From an uncultured Bacteroidota bacterium (GTDB taxonomy: Bacteria > Bacteroidota > Bacteroidia > Chitinophagales > Chitinophagaceae): a stretch of DNA of 23,815 bases. Below, one piece after another: positions 7,207 through 15,015 of the stretch. The position numbers and the translations under genes were made by a program. The stretch covers positions 1 through 23,815 of the forward strand of contig CAMLGR010000068.1 of the NCBI GenBank assembly GCA_946479615.1, given 5' to 3'. The notes under the pieces are model-generated. The model saw nothing but the letters and a program-made list of their open reading frames with translations. It was not told where the DNA came from and searched no databases. Numbering within the stretch: the first letter of the stretch is position 1; each line of letters begins with the position of its first letter.

Positions 7207-7289
7207 CCATTAGAGTGCAGGCAGACAGAAAGGTTACAAAATAAAATCCCGGTTTTTTGTAACCTTTCCGGGTTTGGTTACTCTAATGG
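7207..7289. promoter_or_regulatory. Concentric double inverted repeat between doxX-like and sigma genes
   Basis: Two perfect inverted repeats share one centre at 7248. The inner pair is GAAAGGTTACAAAA (7228-7241) with 7255-7268, and the outer pair is CCATTAGAGT (7207-7216) with 7280-7289. The 11-base segments between the two pairs do not match each other. The element fills the divergent promoter region, 25 bases before the sigma-factor ATG. It may be a dyad operator, an RNA hairpin, or a small miniature transposable element with 10-bp ends. Confidence 0.65.
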
Positions 7290-7314
7290 GCATTCAAACG
7301 ATACCTGATTACCC

Positions 7315-7980
7315 ATGACCAACGAGGCGAATATCCCCGATAAGGATTTGATAACCCAGATATTGCAGGGTCATAAAGACCTGTATGCCCTTATCGTACG
7401 GCGTTATAACCAGCGGCTATACAAGATAGGAATGGCCATATTGAATGATGATACAGAGGTGGAAGATGCGATGCAGGTGGCTTATATCAATGCCTACGAA
7501 AACCTGGAACAATTTGCTTCTCGTTCTCAATTTTCGACCTGGCTGACAAGAATACTGATCAATGAATGCAATTTACGGCTCAGGAAAAATGCCAGAACAT
7601 CCCTCCTGAACGAATATAGTATGGAGAATGAAATACAACATAATCAATCCTATCAACCTGCCACTCCTGCCAGCACCCTGCTGGCAACGGAACTGAAAGG
7701 AGTATTGGAAAATGCGATCCGCCAACTTCCCGAAAAATACCGGGTCGTGTTTGTGATGCGTGAAATAGAGGATATGAATGTGGCGGAAACACAGGAATGT
7801 CTTTCGCTCACCGAAGCCAATGTAAAAGTGCGGTTGAACCGTGCCAAAGCGATGTTGCGTGACCTGTTAGCTCATTATTATAAAAAAGAAGAGATCCTTC
7901 ATTTTCATTTATTACGCTGCGATAAAATGGTAGAACAGGTAATGGGGCATATCCGGCCAAAGGCGGCTTATCAGGCCTGA
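7315..7980 (+). CDS. ECF-type RNA polymerase sigma factor
   Basis: This 221-residue sigma-70 family protein would direct RNA polymerase to a specific promoter set. Region 2 covers about residues 22-91, with EDAMQVAYINAYENLEQF followed by FSTWLTRILINECNLRLRK. Region 4 covers about 130-188, with LPEKYRVVFVMREIEDMNVAE, then the helix-turn-helix (LSLTEANVKVRLNRAKAMLR). A C-terminal tail (196-210, HFHLLRCDKMVEQVM) extends beyond region 4, a pattern I recall from other ECF proteins of this type. No anti-sigma gene is adjacent: the next gene is convergent DUF488, past a palindromic element. Control may therefore be transcriptional, possibly through the inverted repeat upstream, or by a distant partner. 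Confidence 0.93.
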   Translation: MTNEANIPDKDLITQILQGHKDLYALIVRRYNQRLYKIGMAILNDDTEVEDAMQVAYINAYENLEQFASRSQFSTWLTRILINECNLRLRKNARTSLLNEYSMENEIQHNQSYQPATPASTLLATELKGVLENAIRQLPEKYRVVFVMREIEDMNVAETQECLSLTEANVKVRLNRAKAMLRDLLAHYYKKEEILHFHLLRCDKMVEQVMGHIRPKAAYQA

Positions 7981-7986
7981 TTAATT

Positions 7987-8081
7987 CTATGTGTGTATTT
8001 CTATGTGTTCTATGTGGTGAGATTACGCCAGTCAGCTTTTTACCACATAGGCACATAGGACACATAGAAATACACACATAG
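7987..8081 (+). repeat. CTATGTG palindromic element, copy 2
   Basis: This 95-bp element has a left arm (7987-8018) and a right arm (8042-8081) that begin and end with the same CTATGTGTGTATTTCTATG word and its complement. The right arm contains one extra eight-base CTATGTGC unit. The core reads GGTGAGATTACGCCAGTCAG. It lies between convergent genes (sigma factor and DUF488), four to six bases from each stop codon. Confidence 0.9.
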
Positions 8082-8086
8082 GTTAT

Positions 8087-8449
8087 TCATTTGGAATATA
8101 GTTTGCTTAGATAGTCCTGTAATACTAATGCGTGAGTATGTTCGGTGTCTTTGGCGCCGTAGACTAATGTCAGCAGTGGCTTGTCTTCATGTTGTTCAAT
8201 AAATTCTTCTACTGCCTTATTTGCTTTTAGCTCTGCGAGATATCTTTTTTTAAACAGGAGCCAGCGTTCGGGATCGTGCGAGAACCAGGTACGTAAAGCA
8301 GGTGTGGGAGCTATTTCTTTAGCCCATTCATCAACAGCGGCAACGGTTTTGCTGATACCCCGGGGCCAGAGCCGGTCGACCAATACACGGTAACCGTCTT
8401 TTTTCAATGCTTTATCATATACCCGTTTGATCTGGATGGAAGGTTTCAT
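8087..8449 (-). CDS. DUF488 (YeaO-like) family protein
   Basis: This 120-residue cytosolic protein has the DUF488/YeaO hallmark GYRVLVDRLWPRGISK at residues 19-34. It also has DEWAKEIAPTPALRTWF, a HDPERW segment and a C-terminal LTLVYGAKDTEHTHALVLQDYL, all usual in this family of about 115-120 residues. Its biochemical role is not established. It is flanked on both sides by copies of the CTATGTG palindrome (7987-8081 and 8485-8581), so it forms a single-gene unit bracketed by repeats. The start codon is the natural one, with the conserved IKRVYD strand close behind. Confidence 0.88.
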   Translation of the reverse strand: MKPSIQIKRVYDKALKKDGYRVLVDRLWPRGISKTVAAVDEWAKEIAPTPALRTWFSHDPERWLLFKKRYLAELKANKAVEEFIEQHEDKPLLTLVYGAKDTEHTHALVLQDYLSKLYSK

Positions 8450-8484
8450 AGTATATAAAGGTAAAGGTATTCGGGTAATAAATT

Positions 8485-8581
8485 CTATGTGTGTATTTCT
8501 ATGTCTTTATATGTCTATGTGGTGAGATTACGCCAGCCTTTTATCATATAGGTACATAGAAACATAGAAATACACACATAG
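8485..8581 (+). repeat. CTATGTG palindromic element, copy 3
   Basis: This 97-bp element has arms at 8485-8523 and 8543-8581. The outer 20 bases are perfectly inverted and the inner parts have diverged. The core GGTGAGATTACGCCAGCC is nearly identical to copy 2 and in the same orientation. It ends five bases before the hemH stop codon. Confidence 0.88.
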
Positions 8582-8586
8582 AATAA

Positions 8587-9630
8587 CTATAATAAAGCTG
8601 GTTGTTTTACACGGAGCTGGTCTTTTGCCAGGTCCTCCATACAATCGATCCATAAGCTGTTTTCATTCAGCGCGGGCACCATGGTAAACAATTCGCCACC
8701 CGATTCAAGGAACAATTCCCTTCCTTCCATTTCAATTTCTTCCAGGGTTTCCAGGCAATCGCTGACAAAAGCCGGGCAAACGATCAGCAATTTTTTTATG
8801 CCTGTTGCCGGAAATGCTGCCAGTTGTTTTACTGTATATGGCTTTAGCCATTCATCACGCCCCAGCCGGCTTTGAAATGAATAGCTATATTTTTCTTTTT
8901 CCAACCCCAGACCTTTAGCTACTAAATCCGAAGTGGTGATGATTTGATGGCGGTAACAAAAATCATGGGCCGGGGAACCGGTATCGCAGCAATGCATGGA
9001 TTGCAGGCAATGCTGCCCCGTGCAATCTGTTTTTTTTACGTGCCGTTCAGGTATGCCATGATAACTGAACAATACGTGATCATAATGCTGCGGATCGTAT
9101 GGCCTGATCGATTGTTGCAGGGCCCTGATATAAGCAGGATAACTGTAAAATGCCGGAATGATCTTTAACGAGGACCGGTACCCGGCTTTTTTATGAAGGA
9201 TCTTTACCTGTTCCACAGCCGTCTCATAACTGCTCATTGCATAATGAGGATACAACGGAAATAATACCAGATCTTTCAGCAACGGATTTTCAGTATGCAG
9301 GTTTCGCAATACATCTTCTGTGGATGGATGCCCATATCGCATACAATAGTAAACAGGTTCGCTCAACCGTTGCTGCAGCAATTGCTGTAATTTCTTTGTA
9401 TGAACAACTAAAGGCGAACCTTCGTTCGTCCAGATAGTCTTATACTTGGCAGCGCTCTTCGATGCACGGAAGGGCACGATAATTCCTTTGACAAGAAAAC
9501 TGCGTAATAAAAATGGCACATCGATCACGCGTTCATCCATTAAAAATTCAGTGAGATAGGGCTTAAGGTCTTTTGTAGCGGGACTTTCAGGAGAACCAAG
9601 ATTCATCAACAGCACAGCAGATGTATTCAT
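8587..9630 (-). CDS. hemH: Ferrochelatase
   Basis: This 347-residue enzyme inserts Fe2+ into protoporphyrin IX, the last step of protoheme synthesis. The catalytic histidine is His191 in FSYHGIPERH. The second conserved site is the C-terminal CPAFVSDCLETLEEI (about 285-299), which carries the family glutamate. An internal cysteine-rich stretch follows the catalytic His (Cys203, 208, 214, 215 and 225). This matches the internal [2Fe-2S]-binding motif described for one class of bacterial ferrochelatases. No signal peptide or membrane helix is seen, so it is cytosolic or peripheral. It is divergent from the hemA operon with a 126-bp intergenic region, which suggests shared control of the heme locus. 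Confidence 0.96.
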   Translation of the reverse strand: MNTSAVLLMNLGSPESPATKDLKPYLTEFLMDERVIDVPFLLRSFLVKGIIVPFRASKSAAKYKTIWTNEGSPLVVHTKKLQQLLQQRLSEPVYYCMRYGHPSTEDVLRNLHTENPLLKDLVLFPLYPHYAMSSYETAVEQVKILHKKAGYRSSLKIIPAFYSYPAYIRALQQSIRPYDPQHYDHVLFSYHGIPERHVKKTDCTGQHCLQSMHCCDTGSPAHDFCYRHQIITTSDLVAKGLGLEKEKYSYSFQSRLGRDEWLKPYTVKQLAAFPATGIKKLLIVCPAFVSDCLETLEEIEMEGRELFLESGGELFTMVPALNENSLWIDCMEDLAKDQLRVKQPALL

Positions 9631-9688
9631 TCTTTCTTTTTAGTGAAACAAAACTACATGCAGTATTGTAAAACTTGTGTCAGTTGAA

Positions 9689-9721
9689 GTTGCTTTTACT
9701 CAATAATGACAATAAAGCAAC
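9689..9721. promoter_or_regulatory. Inverted repeat in the hemH/hemA divergent promoter region
   Basis: GTTGCTTT (9689-9696) and AAAGCAAC (9714-9721) form a perfect 8-bp dyad with a 17-base spacer between the two divergent heme genes. A TAnnTTTG-like box (GGAATTTTG, around 9730-9738) follows toward hemA. The operator role is inferred from position. Confidence 0.35.
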
Positions 9722-9756
9722 GGGATAAAGGAATTTTGCGCATCCACATTTTTTAC

Positions 9757-10995
9757 ATGCAATTATCCGAAACAAAAAATCCAGAGTATATTATATCACG
9801 CTTCTGTATTGTTGGTATTAACTTCCGGCAAACGCCGGCCTCCGCAAGAAGTTTGTTTTCCATTACAATAACTAATCGCCCTGGTTTACTCGCCGCCGCT
9901 GCTGAAAATGGATTCAGAAGTTTGTTTGCTTTATCAACCTGTAACCGTTCTGAACTATATGGCTTTTGTGCATCTGACACGGAGATGACAGAACTCCTTA
10001 TCCAACATACAAAAGGAACGGCTGAAATCTTTCAACAGTATGGATTTGTAAAAAGGGGATATGAAGCGTTTGATTATTTTTTTAAAGTGGTATCCGGTCT
10101 TCATTCGCAGATCACCGGTGACTATGAAATAGCGGGACAATTAAAATGTGCGGTTGCGCAATCGCGTAAGCAGGGGATGATCGGCCCGCTGATGGACCGC
10201 GCCATTAATTTTGCTTTACAGGCATCGAAAGCAGTGAAATCATCTACTTCATTAAGCCATGGAACAGTATCAGTCTCCTATGCTATTATCGAATCCCTTT
10301 CGCGTATTGATAATATTCAACATAAATCTTTATTGCTGATCGGGACCGGTTCGCTGGGAAAAAATGTAGCCCGGAATATCCGCCATTATATCAAACCATC
10401 TTTATTTATTGTCATGAACCGGTCTGATGAGCGGGCTAAAGAACTGGCAAAGGAAACGGGAGCACTCTATAAATCCTTTACAGAATTACCCGCAACTGTG
10501 ATGGGTGCTGAAGTAATTATCGTTTGTACAGAAGCGACAGAATACATCCTGCGGACAGAACATTTCAGCGGGAACAGGCCGGTTTTCCTTTTTGATCTCT
10601 CAGTGCCGGAAAATATCGATCCTGCTGTAAAAGCAATTCCTGGTATTGTATTGTCAGGGATTGATGAAATATCAGGATCGCTCAATCAAAACCTTGCCAG
10701 GCGCGAAGAAGAGATTCCCAGGGCCGGGGCCGTTATAGATAAGCACCTGCTTGAATTTTATCAATGGATTGCTTTGTACAGGCATGTGCCTGTCATCAAT
10801 GATATAAAGAACAAATTATATAGCCTGGGCGATAACGAATCTGCTTCCGGTAATGCAGTGAATATGGCGGCTGTGAACCGCCGGGTGAACAAAACAGTAG
10901 GAATACTGGCCATGAATCTTCGCGATAAGAATGAAAAAGGCTGCCAGTATATCAATGCGATCAATGATTTTCTCAATGATGCACATAAACAATAA
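9757..10995 (+). CDS. hemA: Glutamyl-tRNA reductase
   Basis: This 412-residue NADPH-dependent enzyme reduces Glu-tRNA(Glu) to glutamate-1-semialdehyde, the first committed step of the C5 heme pathway. The catalytic cysteine is Cys62 in ALSTCNRSELYGF. GDYEIAGQLK is the conserved glutamate-recognition/linker region, and SLLLIGTGSLGKNVARNI is the Rossmann NADPH site. A C-terminal helical dimerisation domain follows. The start MQLSETKNPEYI at 9757 is preferred over an ATG at 9706. The extra 17 residues are not family-like, and the only promoter-like box lies between the two ATGs. Its stop overlaps the hemD start by one base (TAATG), so the two are translationally coupled. Confidence 0.95.
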   Translation: MQLSETKNPEYIISRFCIVGINFRQTPASARSLFSITITNRPGLLAAAAENGFRSLFALSTCNRSELYGFCASDTEMTELLIQHTKGTAEIFQQYGFVKRGYEAFDYFFKVVSGLHSQITGDYEIAGQLKCAVAQSRKQGMIGPLMDRAINFALQASKAVKSSTSLSHGTVSVSYAIIESLSRIDNIQHKSLLLIGTGSLGKNVARNIRHYIKPSLFIVMNRSDERAKELAKETGALYKSFTELPATVMGAEVIIVCTEATEYILRTEHFSGNRPVFLFDLSVPENIDPAVKAIPGIVLSGIDEISGSLNQNLARREEEIPRAGAVIDKHLLEFYQWIALYRHVPVINDIKNKLYSLGDNESASGNAVNMAAVNRRVNKTVGILAMNLRDKNEKGCQYINAINDFLNDAHKQ

Positions 10996-11768
10996 TGCAA
11001 TCGGCCCTGACCATATTATCCACCAAAAAATTAAAGGAACCGATCCTGGAAGAAGCCGCCGCCAGTGGCATTACGATCCGGGATGTGAACTTTATTAAAA
11101 TAACTGCTATCGTTGATCCGCAACTGGCTACTGCGATTGAAAATTCCCGGCACCATATCGTATTCACGAGTGCCAATGCAGTAAAAGCTTTCTCAAAAAA
11201 TATAGAACAGTTTAATCTCTCCATTCCACCCAGATATGTATTCTGTTTACAGGGTGAAACGATGAATGAAGTCAGCCGGTTACTCAATATGGCTGTGATT
11301 GCCGCAGCAAAGGATGCTGCTACTTTAGCCGCTCTTATCTCCCAGCAAAAGATGCTGGAAGCGATCAGTTTGGTTTGTGGTAATACGGGAAGAAATGATC
11401 TTCCGGACCTGCTAAGGCAACAAAATGTAGCAGTAGAGGAAATCGAAATCTATAAAACAATCATCAATACACGGCCGATCACGGAGAAATATGCGGCCAT
11501 ATTGTTTTTCAATGCTGCTGCAGTAGAAGCTTTTTTTCAAACTAATATTTTGCCCCGGAACATTCCCTGTTTCTGTGCAGGCGATGCAACCGCCAGATCA
11601 GTAAAGAATTTTACCGCTAATACGATCATTACCTGTCCCGAAACCAACCAGGATTCGGTATTGCGGACAGTCGCCAAATATTTCCGCTATCAATTAAAAA
11701 ATAAACCCAATGACAGGAACAACAGTAAAGATGCCAGCGGTAAAAGACAGGCAACAATTAAAAAATGA
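10995..11768 (+). CDS. hemD: Uroporphyrinogen-III synthase
   Basis: This 257-residue HEM4-fold protein cyclises hydroxymethylbilane to uroporphyrinogen III with inversion of ring D. Sequence conservation in this family is low. The call rests on the position between hemA and hemE, the size, and the two-lobed pattern: ALTILSTKKLKEPILEEAA at the start, HHIVFTSANAVKAF in lobe one, and AAILFFNAAAVEAFFQ followed by IPCFCAGDATARSVKNF in lobe two. The C-terminus has a lysine-rich extension (about 235-257) encoded inside the beginning of hemE, so the overlap is unusually long. hemC, which often precedes hemD, is missing here. Confidence 0.88.
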   Translation: MQSALTILSTKKLKEPILEEAAASGITIRDVNFIKITAIVDPQLATAIENSRHHIVFTSANAVKAFSKNIEQFNLSIPPRYVFCLQGETMNEVSRLLNMAVIAAAKDAATLAALISQQKMLEAISLVCGNTGRNDLPDLLRQQNVAVEEIEIYKTIINTRPITEKYAAILFFNAAAVEAFFQTNILPRNIPCFCAGDATARSVKNFTANTIITCPETNQDSVLRTVAKYFRYQLKNKPNDRNNSKDASGKRQATIKK

Positions 11769-12783
11769 TCTTTTACTAAAAGCGCTCGCGGGAGAGTATG
11801 TAGAACGTCCGCCGGTATGGATGATGCGGCAGGCCGGCCGTTACCTGCCACAGTATATGGAGCTGAAAAGAAAATATGATTTCTTCACCCGTGTACAAAC
11901 ACCTGAACTGGCGGCTGCCATTACCCTACAGCCTGTCGATATCATCGGAACGGATGCCGCTATCATTTTCAGTGATATCCTTGTTGTGCCGCAGGCTATG
12001 GGAATGGAAGTGCAGATGAATGAAGGAAATGGCCCCTGCCTGCCACAAACGATAACAGGTATGAATGGTATCGGACAATTACTCGTGGAAGACGCTATTC
12101 CCGCCCTGCAATATGTTTATGATGCGATCACACTTACCAAAGAACAACTCGATGACAGGGTGCCGCTGGTGGGTTTTGCCGGTTCACCCTGGACATTGCT
12201 TTGTTATATGGTGGAAGGAAAAGGCAGCAAGACCTTCGATAAAGCAAAAGCATTCTGTTACCAGCAGCCTGCCGCTGCGCATACCTTATTGCAGGCATTG
12301 ACACAGGTAACGATCGGCTATCTGAAAAAACAAATACAGGCAGGCGCTGATTGTGTTCAATTATTCGATAGCTGGGGTGGTTTATGGGATAAGAATGATT
12401 TTGCGCTGTATTCATTATCCTATATGGAACAGATCATACATGCCGTGAAAGACGAAGCGCCCGTGATCATCTATGCAAAAGGAGTATGGCATAGTTTGCC
12501 TGAAATGCAAAATACAGGCGCAGCAGCGATCGGTCTTGACTGGTGCAATACGCCACAAACAGCAAGAAGGCTGACCAATAACAGCATTACGTTGCAGGGA
12601 AATTATGATCCTGTCAAACTGCTGCAACCTATCGCTACTATTCAAAAAGATGTAAAAACTATGATCGATGTATTCGGATCGCAGCGGTATATCGCCAACC
12701 TGGGTCATGGTATCATACCGGGCATACCGGTAGAACATGCCCGTGCTTTTGTGGAGGCGGTAAAGCAATATAAACAGGAGTAA
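11731..12783 (+). CDS. hemE: Uroporphyrinogen decarboxylase
   Basis: This enzyme removes the four acetate carboxyls of uroporphyrinogen III to give coproporphyrinogen III. It carries both family signatures. RPPVWMMRQAGRYLPQY near the N-terminus holds the active-site arginines. GFAGSPWTLLCYMVEG lies in the middle, and an FSDILVVPQAMG segment carries the catalytic aspartate. The start at 11731 (MPAVKDRQQLKNDLLLKALAGEY, 350 residues) matches usual family length. A start at 11710 (357 residues) is also possible. Either way it overlaps the end of hemD by 38 or 59 bases in another frame, which suggests translational coupling. It ends three bases before hemF. Confidence 0.96.
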   Translation: MPAVKDRQQLKNDLLLKALAGEYVERPPVWMMRQAGRYLPQYMELKRKYDFFTRVQTPELAAAITLQPVDIIGTDAAIIFSDILVVPQAMGMEVQMNEGNGPCLPQTITGMNGIGQLLVEDAIPALQYVYDAITLTKEQLDDRVPLVGFAGSPWTLLCYMVEGKGSKTFDKAKAFCYQQPAAAHTLLQALTQVTIGYLKKQIQAGADCVQLFDSWGGLWDKNDFALYSLSYMEQIIHAVKDEAPVIIYAKGVWHSLPEMQNTGAAAIGLDWCNTPQTARRLTNNSITLQGNYDPVKLLQPIATIQKDVKTMIDVFGSQRYIANLGHGIIPGIPVEHARAFVEAVKQYKQE

Positions 12784-12786
12784 AGG

Positions 12787-13710
12787 ATGAAAACGATAAC
12801 AGATACGAAAACAATTTTTGTACAGCATATTCTTGGTTTGCAGGATACGATTTGCGGGGCACTGGAACGGGAAGACGGAACAGCATTGTTCAAAGAAGAT
12901 AGCTGGCAACGACCTGGCGGGGGTGGAGGAAAAACGCGTATCATCGAAAACGGCTATGTATTTGAAAAGGGTGGGGTCAATACCAGTGAGGTAAACGGTG
13001 AAGTGACAGAGATGATGAGAAAACAATTATCGCTTGACGGGGATCATTTCTTTGCAACAGGTTTATCATTGGTGCTGCATCCGCTGAATCCTTTTGTGCC
13101 AACTGTTCATGCTAACTTCAGGTATTTTGAATTATACGATACTTCTTTTCAACGCACCGATAGCTGGTTTGGTGGCGGGCTCGATCTTACTCCTTATTAT
13201 TTATACGAGGAAGATGTGATACATTTTCATACAACATTGAAGAGGGTCTGTGATGAATTTCACCCTGATTTTTACCCGGCATTCAAGGCCGGTTGCGATC
13301 AGTATTTCGTTAATAAGCATCGTGGTAATGAAACACGCGGGGCAGGAGGGATCTTTTTTGATCATTTACGTAGTAGTGAAATATATACAGAAGAATTTTA
13401 TTGCCAGTTTGTAAAAACCTGCAGCGAGGCATTTCTCACTGCTTATTTACCGATTGTACAAAAGCGAAAATCACAGCCATTTACCGATGCGCATACATAC
13501 TGGCAGGAAATACGACGCGGACGGTATACTGAATTCAATTTGATTCATGACAGGGGAACATTATTCGGGTTAAAGACCAATGGCCGCACTGAAAGCATAC
13601 TCATGAGCCTGCCACCAAGGGTTCGGTTTGATTATAATTACCAGCCGGTGGCCGGTAGCGAAGAAGATAAATTAGTACAGGTTTGCCTGCAGCCAAGGGA
13701 ATGGTGTTAA
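12787..13710 (+). CDS. hemF: Coproporphyrinogen-III oxidase, oxygen-dependent
   Basis: This 307-residue dimeric enzyme oxidatively decarboxylates two propionates of coproporphyrinogen III to vinyl groups using O2. Signatures are EDSWQRPGGGGGKTR (about 37-51), GLSLVLHPLNPFVPTVHANFR, WFGGGLDLTPYYLYEEDV (about 127-144), the KHRGNETRGAGGIFFDHL region and the C-terminal GRYTEFNLIHDRGTLFGLKTNGRTESILMSLPP. This is the normal length and order for the O2-dependent form. The radical-SAM HemN alternative is not in the window, which points to aerobic heme synthesis. It is three bases downstream of hemE and 21 bases before hemL. Confidence 0.97.
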   Translation: MKTITDTKTIFVQHILGLQDTICGALEREDGTALFKEDSWQRPGGGGGKTRIIENGYVFEKGGVNTSEVNGEVTEMMRKQLSLDGDHFFATGLSLVLHPLNPFVPTVHANFRYFELYDTSFQRTDSWFGGGLDLTPYYLYEEDVIHFHTTLKRVCDEFHPDFYPAFKAGCDQYFVNKHRGNETRGAGGIFFDHLRSSEIYTEEFYCQFVKTCSEAFLTAYLPIVQKRKSQPFTDAHTYWQEIRRGRYTEFNLIHDRGTLFGLKTNGRTESILMSLPPRVRFDYNYQPVAGSEEDKLVQVCLQPREWC

Positions 13711-13731
13711 CCAATCAATTTTTATAAACTG

Positions 13732-15015
13732 ATGTACAGTAACAGTCAGCAATTATTCGAAAGGGCTCAACGGTCAATTCCCGGTGGGGTTAACTCGCCG
13801 GTACGCGCTTTTAAAAGTGTAGGCGGGCATCCTTTGTTCATTAAAAAAGCGCGGGGTGCTTATTTATATGATGAGGATGACAACCAGTATATCGATTATA
13901 TTAATAGCTGGGGACCGATGATCATGGGTCATGCCTGGCAACCTGTACTGGATGCTTTGCAGGAACAACTGTCTTCCTCCGTAAGCTATGGCGCTCCTTC
14001 GGTCACGGAAATCGAAATGGCCGAGCTGATCAAAGAAATGGTGCCGGGTATCGATATGGTGCGAATGGTCAATAGTGGCACGGAAGCCTGCATGAGCGCT
14101 CTCCGGTTGGCGCGTGGTTATACCGGGAAAAACAAATTGATCAAGTTCGAAGGATGTTATCATGGACATGCTGATAGTTTTCTCGTCGATGCCGGCAGCG
14201 GTGTGGCATCATTGAATATACAGGCAGTGCCGGGAGTGACCACATCTGTCGCGCAGGATACGATCAGTTTACCTTTTAATAATACAGAACGTGTTAAGGA
14301 AGCAGTAGCCAACTATAAAAATGAGATAGCTGCGATCATCGTTGAACCGGTGGCAGGCAATATGGGATGTGTTGCGCCACAGCCCGGTTTTTTACAATTG
14401 TTACGTGATATATGCGATAAAGAAAGCATCCTGCTCATCTTTGATGAAGTGATGACCGGTTTCCGCCTGGCGCGTGGTGGTGCGCAGGAGTTATATGGTG
14501 TTCGTGCCGATATCATCACTTTCGGAAAGATCATTGGCGGCGGATTGCCGGTAGGGGCGTATGCGGGCCGTAAAGAGATCATGCAATGGATAGCGCCGCT
14601 TGGTAAGGTGTACCAGGCCGGTACGTTAAGCGGAAATCCACTGGCCATGCGCGCAGGGTATACAACGTTGAGTATGCTGAATGAGCAGCCGGGTATCTAT
14701 GAAGAAATAAATAATAAGACCGGCCGCCTGGCAGACCAGGTGAATGATGTATTTAAAAATGCGAACCTGCCTGTTTGTATTAACCGCGTGGGAAGTATGA
14801 TCAGTATCTTTTTTACAAATAAGCAGGTAATTGATTTTAGTTCGGCTGCTGCTGCCGGTCATGAATTGTTTAAAAGATATTTTCATTATTGCCTGGCCCA
14901 TGGTATTTACCTGCCGCCTTCGCCTTTTGAATCATGGTTCATCAGCCACGCGCTAAGCGATGCGGATATCGATCAGACAATAACGATCACTGAAAAATTT
15001 ATAGCTACTTTATAA
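13732..15015 (+). CDS. hemL: Glutamate-1-semialdehyde 2,1-aminomutase
   Basis: This 427-residue PLP enzyme converts glutamate-1-semialdehyde to 5-aminolevulinate, acting right after HemA. It starts with the family block PGGVNSPVRAFKSVGG. The PLP-binding lysine is Lys266 in TFGKIIGGGLPVGAYAG. The FDEVMTGFR segment holds the aspartate that contacts the pyridine nitrogen. NSGTEACMSALRLARGYTG and GCYHGHADSF are also in place. This is normal family length. The hemJ start codon follows its stop with no gap. HemB, the next enzyme in the pathway and often adjacent, is absent from this operon. Confidence 0.97.
   Translation: MYSNSQQLFERAQRSIPGGVNSPVRAFKSVGGHPLFIKKARGAYLYDEDDNQYIDYINSWGPMIMGHAWQPVLDALQEQLSSSVSYGAPSVTEIEMAELIKEMVPGIDMVRMVNSGTEACMSALRLARGYTGKNKLIKFEGCYHGHADSFLVDAGSGVASLNIQAVPGVTTSVAQDTISLPFNNTERVKEAVANYKNEIAAIIVEPVAGNMGCVAPQPGFLQLLRDICDKESILLIFDEVMTGFRLARGGAQELYGVRADIITFGKIIGGGLPVGAYAGRKEIMQWIAPLGKVYQAGTLSGNPLAMRAGYTTLSMLNEQPGIYEEINNKTGRLADQVNDVFKNANLPVCINRVGSMISIFFTNKQVIDFSSAAAAGHELFKRYFHYCLAHGIYLPPSPFESWFISHALSDADIDQTITITEKFIATL

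Noticed and set aside
12415..13026. 203-codon open frame on the minus strand across hemE and hemF
   Set aside because: It is antisense to two strongly conserved enzymes, rich in Cys/His/Phe/Tyr in the way of an antisense shadow, and shows no family pattern.
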